Source: Bog-756 sp963756515 (lineage in GTDB: Bacteria; Actinomycetota; Acidimicrobiia; Acidimicrobiales; RAAP-2). Taken from it: 64,000 nt of DNA. The DNA is taken from contig CAVWNV010000011.1 of assembly GCA_963756515.1 (NCBI GenBank), positions 248,001-312,000 of the forward strand, in the 5' to 3' direction. The notes beneath the pieces were generated by a model. That model was not told the origin of the DNA. It saw nothing but the letters and a program-made list of their open reading frames with translations, and did no database searches. Position numbers and translations under genes: made by a program. Of the stretch, positions 32,922-40,780 are shown piece after piece. How positions within the stretch are numbered: the first letter of the stretch is position 1; every line of letters starts with the position of its first letter.

Positions 32922-34289
32922 TCAGGTCTCCGTGGTTGCAGGTACATGGTCGAGGAGGGCCCGGTACTGGGCCGCGGTGCCGGCCGCGGTGACCTGCCAG
33001 GTGAACCGTCCGAGGACCCGTTCACGCCCGGCCGCGCCGAGCCGCAGGCGCAGGTCGGCGTCGTCGAGGAGACGGCCGATGGCCCCGGCCAACGAGCTGG
33101 GATCGTCGGGCGGCACCAACAGGCCGGTCACGCCGTCGGTGCCGACGACCTCGGGCAACGCCCCCCCGGTGGTGGCCACCAGCGGCACACCGCAGGCCAT
33201 GGCCTCGATGGCCGGCAGCGAGAAGCCCTCGTACAGGGATGGGACCACGGCCACCTGGGCCTGGGCGTAGTTGCGGGCCAGCTCGGCGTCGCTGATATCC
33301 GAGACGCAGCGGACGATCGGAGCCAGGTCGAGCCGCTCGATGGCCCGGGCCACCCGACCGTCGGGCCGGGGCTTGCCGATGACCACCAACTCGATGTCCC
33401 GCTCGGTGCGGAGCTTGGCCGCCGCCTCCAACAGGGGCACCAGCCCCTTCATGGGGACGTCCGACGACGACGTCACCATGATCCGGCCCGGCACCGGCTC
33501 GACGTCGGCCTGCGGCCGGAACACCGTGTGGTCCACGCCCACCGGCACCACGGTCATCCGGTCGAAGTCCACGCCCATCTGGGCCGCGATGTCGGTCTTC
33601 GACGACTCGGACACCGTCACCACCCGGGGCAGGGCCCGGGCCACGTTGACCTGCATCCGCAGGAAGCCGAACCAGCGTCGCTGGGTGAACTGCTGCCAGG
33701 GATTGGTGGCATGGCTGAGGGCCAGTTGCCGGTCGACGGTGATGGGGTGGTGCAGCGTGGTCAGCAGCGGCCAGCCGTCGTCCATCATGCCCAGGATCCC
33801 CTGGCCCAGGCACTGGTTGTCGTGCACCAGGTCGAACTGGTCGCGCCGGGCCGCCAGCAACCGGCGGGCCCGGAGGCTGAACGTCCACGGCTCGGGAAAG
33901 CCGGCGGTGCACATGACCCCGAACTCCAGGGCGGCGATGGACGTCGGGTAGGAGTTGCGGAACTCGCGGGGCTTCGGGATCCGGAACGGGTCGGGGTCGC
34001 GGTAGAGGTCGAGGCTGGGCACGGGGGTGAAGCCGACCCCCTCGTCGACCTCGGGCCAGGGTTGGCCGGCGAAGACCTCGACCGAGTGACCCAGTGCCAC
34101 CAGCTCGCGGGTCAGGTGCCGGGTGTAGACACCCTGGCCGCCGCAGCGCGGATTCCCGCGGTAGACCAGGAAGGCGATGCGGAGGCCACCGGGTTCGGGG
34201 GGCCGGGGGGCGATTCGCTCAGGAACTGGTGGTGGAGTCTTCGGACCCTTGATCTTGTGCCTTCTCAGCCCAAAGCTAGGCATGGACAT
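32922..34289 (-). CDS. Glycosyltransferase family 4 protein
   Basis: A GT-B fold retaining glycosyltransferase. The N-terminal half has GGQGVYTRHLTRELVALGH and FDLVHDNQCLG; the C-terminal half has TVVPVGVDHTVFRP, SDVPMKG and the nucleotide-sugar motif PSLYEGFSLPAIEAMACG with E-x7-E. ATG 34289 gives 455 residues; ATG 34283 is equally possible and a longer frame to 34373 is unlikely. First gene of a tight three-gene operon with a methyltransferase and a toroid protein. Sugar and acceptor are unknown. Confidence 0.88.
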   Translation of the reverse strand: MSMPSFGLRRHKIKGPKTPPPVPERIAPRPPEPGGLRIAFLVYRGNPRCGGQGVYTRHLTRELVALGHSVEVFAGQPWPEVDEGVGFTPVPSLDLYRDPDPFRIPKPREFRNSYPTSIAALEFGVMCTAGFPEPWTFSLRARRLLAARRDQFDLVHDNQCLGQGILGMMDDGWPLLTTLHHPITVDRQLALSHATNPWQQFTQRRWFGFLRMQVNVARALPRVVTVSESSKTDIAAQMGVDFDRMTVVPVGVDHTVFRPQADVEPVPGRIMVTSSSDVPMKGLVPLLEAAAKLRTERDIELVVIGKPRPDGRVARAIERLDLAPIVRCVSDISDAELARNYAQAQVAVVPSLYEGFSLPAIEAMACGVPLVATTGGALPEVVGTDGVTGLLVPPDDPSSLAGAIGRLLDDADLRLRLGAAGRERVLGRFTWQVTAAGTAAQYRALLDHVPATTET

Positions 34290-34424
34290 CCGGAGCAGGC
34301 AGGCACATAGAAGACAAATACTCCCCCGGCCAGGTAGTTCGGCGCAAACCCACGGCCCGGTCCGGCCTGACACCGGTGATGACCTGCGGCGGCGGCACGC
34401 CCACCGCCAGCGGCACCGCCGCCG

Positions 34425-35687
34425 TCAGACGGAGACCCCGGCCCAGCCGAGCACGGTGACGGCCACCAGGAACGACGCGAAGCAGCCCACCGCCACCACG
34501 GTGATGAAGCCGATCGTGCGGGCCAACTTCCCGTTCGCCGCCGCGCCCAGCAACGAGCGCCGATTGGCCAGGACCAGGACGAAGACCAGGGTGATGGGGG
34601 TGACCACACCCTCCAGCACCTGGGTGTTGATGATGAGGAGGAAGAGGTTGCCGGGGATGAGGACCACCCCCGCCCCCACGATGATCTGGGCGGTGAAGAG
34701 TCCGAGGAAGAGGGGGGCCTCACGGAAGCTCTTGGACACCGACCGCTCCACGCCCACCGCCTCGGCCACCGCGTAGGACGTCGACAGCGGGACGACGGCG
34801 GCGGCCAGAGCCGAGGCGCCCAGCAATCCGATGCCGAACAGCGTCTCGGCCCAGTGGCCGGCCAGCGGCTCGAGCGCCTTGGCCGCTTCGGCCGCGGAGT
34901 TCAGCGCGCCGGTGCCCCCGATGACGGCGGCGGTGGCGATGATGATGCACATGGAGACCAGGTCCGAGACGATGGCGCCGCTGACGGCGTCCACCCGCTC
35001 GTACTTGTACTCCTCGGGGCCGATGCCGCGGTCGACCACCGCGCCCGCCGTGTACAGCTGGATGTAGGGGGTGATGGTGGTGCCGATGAGAGCCACGGCC
35101 ACCAATAAGAAAGCCTTCGACCCGATGATGTGGGGAATGAAGGTGTTGGTGGCCACCGCGGCCCAGTCGGGGTGGCCGAGGAACATGGCCAGGGGGTAGG
35201 TGATGAAGGCCAGGGTCAACAGCAGGAAGACCCGCTCCGCGTACCGGTAGGAGCCCACGATGACCAGCATCCAGATGGCGATGGCGGCGATGGGTATCGA
35301 GATGTAGCGCGACACCCCGAAGAGCTCGAAGGCGGTACCGATGCCAGCGAACTCGGTGACCACCAACCCCACGTTGGCGATGGCGAAGGCCAGTACGGCG
35401 AAGGCCGAGAGGCGCAGGGAGAACTGCTCACGGATCAGGGCGGCCAGTCCCTTGCCGGTGTGGGCGGCGAGGCGGGCGACCATCTCTTGGATGCAGACGT
35501 AGCCCACGGTGACGAGCACCATGAAGAACAGCGGCTTGTAGCCGAACTGGGCCCCCGCCGACGCATAGGTGGCCACGCCCCCGGCGTCGTTGCCGGCGTT
35601 GGCGGCGATGAGTCCGGGCCCGGCCGCGGCCAGGTAGATGAAGAAGCTGCGGAACCGCAGCTTGGCCAAGACGTTCACCGGATCCAC
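34425..35687 (-). CDS. Nramp-family metal transporter with altered binding site (Mg-type candidate)
   Basis: A 420-residue protein with about eleven helices. Helix 1 reads GPGLIAANAGNDAGGVATYASAG, where the classical DPGN is DAGG; helix 6 reads IGTTITPYIQLY, where the classical MPH is TPY. The methionine that favours Mn and Fe is therefore missing. Similar changes mark the Nramp-related Mg transporters (NRMT), and the gene lies 51 bases after one encoding an MgtE-type cytoplasmic domain. I infer Mg transport, but Mn, Fe or another ion cannot be ruled out. Confidence 0.8.
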   Translation of the reverse strand: MDPVNVLAKLRFRSFFIYLAAAGPGLIAANAGNDAGGVATYASAGAQFGYKPLFFMVLVTVGYVCIQEMVARLAAHTGKGLAALIREQFSLRLSAFAVLAFAIANVGLVVTEFAGIGTAFELFGVSRYISIPIAAIAIWMLVIVGSYRYAERVFLLLTLAFITYPLAMFLGHPDWAAVATNTFIPHIIGSKAFLLVAVALIGTTITPYIQLYTAGAVVDRGIGPEEYKYERVDAVSGAIVSDLVSMCIIIATAAVIGGTGALNSAAEAAKALEPLAGHWAETLFGIGLLGASALAAAVVPLSTSYAVAEAVGVERSVSKSFREAPLFLGLFTAQIIVGAGVVLIPGNLFLLIINTQVLEGVVTPITLVFVLVLANRRSLLGAAANGKLARTIGFITVVAVGCFASFLVAVTVLGWAGVSV

Positions 35688-35738
35688 CGATCACGCTTCG
35701 AGCTCATGGGTTCCACCGACGGCACCGGAGGACCGGGC

Positions 35739-37178
35739 CTACTGCAGCAGCCTCGGGAAGTGGATGCGACCCCGTTCGGGCATCAGGGCGTCGAGCACGT
35801 CGTCGGCCAGGATCCGGCCGACCGGGCGGTTGTCGTCGTCCACCACCACCACGGACATGCGGCGGGCATCGACGAGCCGCTCGGCCACCTGGTCGACGTG
35901 GGCATGGATGCCGACGGTCACCGGCTCCGCCTCACCGACCAGGTCGGCGAGCACGGTGTCGGCGGGGTTGATCAACAGGTGGAGCAGGGGGAGGTCCCAG
36001 ACCATCCGGCCCCGGGAATCGACCAGGGCCACCGCGTCGAGCTCCTCGGGACAGTCGTCGTGGTCGGCCAACCGGGCCGACAGGGAGCCCACCGTCTCGG
36101 TGGTCGGCGCCACCAGGAACGCGGTGGTCATGAATCCGCCCGCCTCGTTCTCGGGGTACCCGAGCAGCCGGACCAGGTCCTTGACCTTGTCCGGAGGCAT
36201 GGCCGCCAGGACCTCGGCCCGCTCGTCGCTGTTGAGGTCGCGGAGGGCGTCGACCGCCTCGTCGGGCTCCATGGCGTCGAGCAGCTCGGCGGCCCGGACC
36301 GGCTCGGCCTCGCGGAGCAGGGAGGCCAACTCCTCGGGGTCCATCTCCTCCAGGGCGTCGGCCGCCTCCTCGGGGGTGAGCGAGTCGAGGAGGCGCTGGC
36401 GCTCCGGCCTCATCAGGTCCTCCAGCAGGTCGGCCAGCTCTCCCGGACGGAGCCGCTCGAGGCCCTCGTTGGTGGTGCGCAGACGGACCTCGGGCGCGGT
36501 GCCCTGCTCGGTCTCCCCGAAGGGCTGGATGGCGCCCCAGTCGATGACCCGGTCCGGGGTGGGCGTAGGACGCCAGCGAGCCGGGCCGAGTCGGCGCAGG
36601 AGGCTCTGGGTGGAGACGTCCACACCGACCAGGCTGAACCGACCCAGCACCGGGGCCAGGTAGAGGTCGGCGGCCCGGATCACCTGCACGCCGTCGACGT
36701 CGACCAGCTGGTGGTCGAGCACCTGTTCGGCCAGGGTCACCTCGCCGGCACGGGGAGCGAAGTCGACCAGGTCCAGGCGGGCGCTCTTGAGCAGCACCTG
36801 GGTGTGCTCGATGGTCTGGATGGCGGAGGCGCCCACGAAGGCCAGCCGGTGGCCCACCCGGACGACCAGCCCGGTCACGGGCGGATAGGTCTCCTCGCCC
36901 GACCACCGGCACACCACGTCGACCAGTCGGCCGATCTCGGCACCGCCCTGGTTGCGCACGGGACGTCCGACCACGCCGGCCAACGACACGATGGCGTCCC
37001 GCACCGACCGGTTGGCCAACACCCGTTGGCTCCGTTGGCGGATGCGGGCCCGACCGGCCTGGGTATGGGGGAGGTGGCGATGCAGGGGTCCGGGAGCCGC
37101 ACCGCTGGCACCGCTCTCGGGCAGTTCGTTGGGGCTTCGGGTCGGCGGCACTGGCCACCGCTGGAACAGTCGTGCCAT
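35739..37178 (-). CDS. PRC-barrel / MgtE N-domain / CBS-pair protein without membrane domain
   Basis: A 479-residue soluble protein. Residues about 70-210 hold two PRC-barrel-like segments (VGRPVRNQGGAEIGRLVDVV and a second copy). Residues about 240-350 are the acidic helical MgtE N-domain (LTPEEAADALEEMDPEEL and repeats), and about 350-479 a CBS pair (FLVAPTTETVGSLSA, ending MSVVVVDDDNRPVG). In MgtE these parts sense cytosolic Mg and close the channel, but here the channel domain is absent. It lies upstream of the Nramp-like permease on the same strand, so it may be that permease's Mg-sensing partner. Confidence 0.85.
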   Translation of the reverse strand: MARLFQRWPVPPTRSPNELPESGASGAAPGPLHRHLPHTQAGRARIRQRSQRVLANRSVRDAIVSLAGVVGRPVRNQGGAEIGRLVDVVCRWSGEETYPPVTGLVVRVGHRLAFVGASAIQTIEHTQVLLKSARLDLVDFAPRAGEVTLAEQVLDHQLVDVDGVQVIRAADLYLAPVLGRFSLVGVDVSTQSLLRRLGPARWRPTPTPDRVIDWGAIQPFGETEQGTAPEVRLRTTNEGLERLRPGELADLLEDLMRPERQRLLDSLTPEEAADALEEMDPEELASLLREAEPVRAAELLDAMEPDEAVDALRDLNSDERAEVLAAMPPDKVKDLVRLLGYPENEAGGFMTTAFLVAPTTETVGSLSARLADHDDCPEELDAVALVDSRGRMVWDLPLLHLLINPADTVLADLVGEAEPVTVGIHAHVDQVAERLVDARRMSVVVVDDDNRPVGRILADDVLDALMPERGRIHFPRLLQ

Positions 37179-37583
37179 GGGGCACCTCGGGTCTGGTGAC
37201 GACCTGCCCCTGACGGCCGAATCGTAACCCGGGCCCGTCCCTGGCGGACGGGATCGGCCCAGGTCATGAAGGATCGGGGCAGGCAGAGCGGACGGAACAG
37301 ATGGTCATCCCCGTCGTCGCCACCGACCGGTCGTCGGTGGCGTGGCGCCGGCACGGAGCCGAGCCCTCGGCAACGGACTCAGGCGGCGTGGAACGGAGGA
37401 TGTGACGATGCTCCCGTCCTACTGGGGGGTTCTCCCCGTTTCATCGGCCACACCTCCTTCGCTGTCCCTCTCATCTCGTCGGGGCAAGCGTGCCCCGACG
37501 ACCCCGCCATTCTACCCGCTCGGTGCCGCATACCGCCGCCCGCCGCCGCCGCCGTCCCCGGTACCGGGGGGTACTCTCGCACC
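37179..37583. promoter_or_regulatory. 405-bp hairpin-rich region between divergent genes
   Basis: No gene is supported here. It holds several perfect inverted repeats: CCCGTCC/GGACGGG (37234-37252, loop five), a 10-bp stem CGCCACCGAC/GTCGGTGGCG (37318-37342, loop five), and an 11-bp stem TCGTCGGGGCA/TGCCCCGACGA (37476-37501, loop AGCG). No T-runs follow, so they are not classical terminators. The M-box Mg riboswitch was looked for on the minus strand and its core motif was not found. The acyl-CoA dehydrogenase -10 box (TACTCT) is at 37572-37577. Confidence 0.55.
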
Positions 37584-38819
37584 ATGGACCTGAGCTATCC
37601 GAGCGAGACCGAGCCGTTCCGGGCCGAGATCCGTCAGTGGCTGAGCGACAACCTGCCCCACGGATGGGGCACGCCCGGATTCGCCATGACCAGGGACGAA
37701 AAGAAGGCCTTCAACCTGGAGTGGACCAAGAAGCTCTTCGACGGGGGCTGGATCTGTGCCTCGTGGCCGGTCGAGTACGGGGGCAAGGGGCTCTCGCTGA
37801 TGGAATCGGTGGTGCTCAACGAGGAGTTCGCCCGGGCCGAGGCGCCCCTGCGGGCCGACTTCTTCGGCGACACCCTGGTCGGGCCCACCATCCTGCAGTG
37901 GGCCTCCGAGGAGCAGAAGAAGCAGTTCATCCCCGGCATCCTGAACGGCACCATCGCCTGGTGCCAGGGCTTCTCCGAGCCCGACGCCGGGAGCGACCTG
38001 GCCTCCCTCAAGACCCGGGCCGAGCTCGACGGTGACGAGTGGGTCATCAACGGTCAGAAGGTGTGGACCACCCAGGCCCAGTTCGCCGACTACATCTTCC
38101 TGCTGGCCCGCACCGATCCCGACGCCCCCAAGCACGCCGGCATCTCCTACCTGTTGGTGCCCATGCGCCAGGACGGCATCGAGGTCCGGCCCATCGCCCA
38201 GGTGGACGGCAGCGCCGACTTCAACGAGATCTTCCTCACCAATGCCCGCTGCCCCAAGGAGAACGTGGTCGGGGGGGTCAACAACGGATGGAAGGTGGCC
38301 ATGACCACCCTGGGGTTCGAGCGGGGCTCTTCGGCCACGACCGGCCACCGCCGGTTCGCGCGGGAGCTCGACCAGATCATCGCCAGCGCCCGCGACAACG
38401 GGAAGGCTGCCGACCCGCTCATCCGTCAACGACTGGCCGCGGCGTGGACCAAGGTCAAGATCATGGAGATCAACGGCTACCGATCGCTCACCGATGCCCT
38501 CAACGGCACCCACCACATGGCGGCGTTGGGCGCCTGCAACAAGATGTTCTGGTCCGAGTACCACCAGGCCGTCATGGAGTTGGCCATCGACATCCTCGGT
38601 CCCGACGGGCAGATCCTGACCGGCGACCCGAGGGACGTGGTCGACGTCCGGGTCAAACGGGGTCGGGACGACTACCCGGTCAGCGACCTGCAGGCGTCCT
38701 TCTTCTTCTCGCGCTCCGAGACCATCTGGGGCGGGACGGCCGAGATCCAACGCAACATCGTGGGCGAGCGCGTACTGGGCCTGCCCAAAGAACCCAAGGT
38801 GGCGGCCGACCCGGGCTGA
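37584..38819 (+). CDS. Acyl-CoA dehydrogenase family protein
   Basis: A 411-residue flavoenzyme that introduces a trans-2,3 double bond into an acyl-CoA. The N-terminal helical domain contains GGWICASWPVEYGGKGL; the middle domain has CQGFSEPDAGSDLASL and GQKVWTTQAQFADYIF, which shape the FAD site; the C-terminal domain ends ETIWGGTAEIQRNIVGERVLGLP. This resembles the large FadE-type group used for unusual, sterol-derived or branched acyl-CoAs, but the substrate is not readable. ATG 37584 lies six bases after its -10 box. It has no partner gene beside it. Confidence 0.92.
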   Translation: MDLSYPSETEPFRAEIRQWLSDNLPHGWGTPGFAMTRDEKKAFNLEWTKKLFDGGWICASWPVEYGGKGLSLMESVVLNEEFARAEAPLRADFFGDTLVGPTILQWASEEQKKQFIPGILNGTIAWCQGFSEPDAGSDLASLKTRAELDGDEWVINGQKVWTTQAQFADYIFLLARTDPDAPKHAGISYLLVPMRQDGIEVRPIAQVDGSADFNEIFLTNARCPKENVVGGVNNGWKVAMTTLGFERGSSATTGHRRFARELDQIIASARDNGKAADPLIRQRLAAAWTKVKIMEINGYRSLTDALNGTHHMAALGACNKMFWSEYHQAVMELAIDILGPDGQILTGDPRDVVDVRVKRGRDDYPVSDLQASFFFSRSETIWGGTAEIQRNIVGERVLGLPKEPKVAADPG

Positions 38820-38846
38820 GCCCGCCGTCGGTCTCGCCCCGTCCCA

Positions 38847-40142
38847 TCAGGCCGCGTCGGACGCCACCTCGTCGACGGCCCGGACCTCGGCACTCCGGGC
38901 CTCGGCGTCGGTGACCCGACCGGCCCGGACCAGTCGGGCCTGGTGCCTCCACATGAGGATGCCGGCCGACAGCACCGTCGCCACCGCCCCGACCAGGAGC
39001 GAGACCCGCGGATTGGTCCACTGGGCGATGGCCCCCACCAGCGGGGCGCCGATGGGGGTGGTGCCGAGGAAGGCCATGGCGTAGAGGGCCATGACCCGCC
39101 CCCGCATGGCCGGTTCGGCCCCGAGTTGCAGGGAGGCGTTGGCGGTGGCGATGAACCCTATCGAGGCCGCCCCCATGAAGACGATGAACACGGCCGCCGT
39201 GAGCAGGTCGGGGGCCAGGGCCACCGCGGCCAGCAGCCCACCGAACACCAGGGCCAGCACCTGCAGCAGCCGGGGGGTGGGTCGGGCCCGGTGGGCGGCG
39301 AGCAGGCCACCGGCCACCGCCCCGATGCCCATGCAGGCCGTCAGCACCGAGTACGTCCCGGCTCCCCCGTGGAAGGTGTCCTTGGCCAACAGGGCCAAGG
39401 TGACGGTGAAGTTGTAGGCGAAGATGCCGATCACGGCCACGGCCAGCAGCGTGTTCCGGAGGCTCGGGGTGCGCCACACGTAGCGGAAGCCGTCGCGGAT
39501 CTGGCCCTTGGCCCGTACCACCGTTCCGGTCGGATGCAGTTCGGCCGAGCGCATCATGGACAGGCCCACGATCACGGCGATGTAGGAGGCGGCGTTGACG
39601 AAGAAGCAGACACCGAGCCCGAGGACGGTGATGATGACACCGCCGATGGCCGGGCCGACCACCCGTGACGCGTTCATGACCACCGTGTTGAGGCTCACGG
39701 CGTTGGGAAGGTCGTCACGCCCGACCATCTCCATGATGAAGGTCTGACGGGCCGGGTTGTCGAAGACGTTGACCATCCCCAGCAGGGCGGCCAGGAGGTA
39801 GACCTGCCACAGCTGCACCGTATGGGTGACCACCAGGACGCCCAGCACCAGGGCCAGCACGCCGCCGGCGGCCTGGGTCAGGTACAACAGCTGTCGCTTG
39901 TTGAACCGGTCGGCCACCAGCCCGCCGACGGGACCGAACAGCAGCATGGGCAGGAATTGGAGCCCGACCACGATGCCGAGGTCGACGCCGCTCCCGGTGA
40001 GGTGGAGCACCAGCCAGGCCTGGGCCACCGTCTGCATCCACGTGCCCGACACCGAGATGAGCTGGGCGGTGAAGTAGAGGCGGTAGTTGCGGATCCGAAG
40101 CGAACTGAAGGTCTGGTGCGCGGCGGCGCGGAGGGCGGTCAT
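38847..40142 (-). CDS. MFS transporter (MFS_3/EntS-like exporter)
   Basis: A 431-residue major facilitator with 12 predicted helices. It has the RIRNYRLYFTAQLISVSGTWMQ start and LVADRFNKRQLL loop-2/3 motif typical of the MFS_3 group, which exports siderophores, drugs and metabolites. Its ATG overlaps the marR stop (ATGA 40142-40139), so it is the structural gene controlled by that repressor. The exported compound is unknown; drug or toxic metabolite efflux is likely. Confidence 0.88.
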   Translation of the reverse strand: MTALRAAAHQTFSSLRIRNYRLYFTAQLISVSGTWMQTVAQAWLVLHLTGSGVDLGIVVGLQFLPMLLFGPVGGLVADRFNKRQLLYLTQAAGGVLALVLGVLVVTHTVQLWQVYLLAALLGMVNVFDNPARQTFIMEMVGRDDLPNAVSLNTVVMNASRVVGPAIGGVIITVLGLGVCFFVNAASYIAVIVGLSMMRSAELHPTGTVVRAKGQIRDGFRYVWRTPSLRNTLLAVAVIGIFAYNFTVTLALLAKDTFHGGAGTYSVLTACMGIGAVAGGLLAAHRARPTPRLLQVLALVFGGLLAAVALAPDLLTAAVFIVFMGAASIGFIATANASLQLGAEPAMRGRVMALYAMAFLGTTPIGAPLVGAIAQWTNPRVSLLVGAVATVLSAGILMWRHQARLVRAGRVTDAEARSAEVRAVDEVASDAA

Positions 40143-40666
40143 GGCTCGTCCAGGGCCACGAGGCGCTCCAGCAGCACCGTGAGGTCCCCGAGCGATCGGC
40201 GCTCCTCGGGGGCCAGGAGCCGCAGCTGCTCGGCCAGGTAGGCGTTCTTGAGGGAGCGGCTCCGGGCCAGCACGTCCCGACCGGAGTCGGTGAGGGTCAC
40301 GCGGGCCACCCGGCGGTCGGCCGGGTCGACGATCCGCACCACGTAGCCCAACGCCTCGAGGGCGGCAACCACACGGGTCATCGAGGGCGGCTGCACCGAC
40401 TCCCGGGCCGCCAGGGCGCCGAGTGTCGGAGAGCCGAGCTGGCTCACGCTGGCCAGCGCCGACGCCTGGGACGGGGTCAGTCCCCCGGCCGAGTGCTGAC
40501 GCAACCGCCGGTGCAGCCGGGTGACGGCCAACCGCAGACGGGACGCCATCTCCGTCTCGGCCTCGCCGGCGCGCTCCTCCCGTTCCGCCGACCCCGCCCC
40601 GGGAGAGCCGGCCTCGGCTCCGGTGAAGACGGATGTGGCCGTCGACGCGACCGAGGCGGGAATCAT
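40139..40666 (-). CDS. MarR-family transcriptional regulator
   Basis: A 175-residue winged-helix protein. After a 38-residue low-complexity tail, the core shows LTPSQASALASV, LGALAARESVQPPSMTRVVAALEALGYVVRIVDPADRRVARVTLTDSG, the recognition helix and beta-wing with the DxRR motif, then the dimerising C-terminal helices. MarR dimers bind palindromes and release on binding a small ligand or on oxidation. It overlaps the MFS gene and a perfect palindrome covers its own promoter, so it very probably represses this two-gene operon. Confidence 0.92.
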   Translation of the reverse strand: MIPASVASTATSVFTGAEAGSPGAGSAEREERAGEAETEMASRLRLAVTRLHRRLRQHSAGGLTPSQASALASVSQLGSPTLGALAARESVQPPSMTRVVAALEALGYVVRIVDPADRRVARVTLTDSGRDVLARSRSLKNAYLAEQLRLLAPEERRSLGDLTVLLERLVALDEP

Positions 40667-40672
40667 GGTTCC

Positions 40673-40701
40673 AGTTTAGTTAGTTTGCCTAACTAATGCA
40701 A
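40673..40701 (-). promoter_or_regulatory. marR-MFS promoter with embedded palindromic operator
   Basis: On the minus strand TTGCAT (40701-40696), 17 bases, then TAAACT (40678-40673), six bases from the marR ATG. The spacer is filled by a perfect inverted repeat, TTAGTTAG and CTAACTAA separated by five bases (plus strand 40676-40696). The AT-rich palindrome stands out in this GC-rich genome and has the size of a MarR-family operator. Binding would block polymerase. Confidence 0.8.
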
Positions 40702-40780
40702 CGGGCACCGGTGGGCGCGGACCGGGTCCGCAGCCGCCCCCGACGCCGGGGTGGCCGGCGGGCCGGCGTGTCTGGACCCC

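Noticed and set aside
37179..37583. M-box (ykoK) Mg riboswitch upstream of the MgtE-like gene
   Set aside because: Expected from gene function, but the conserved GGTGAGGCTCC-type core was not found on the minus strand.
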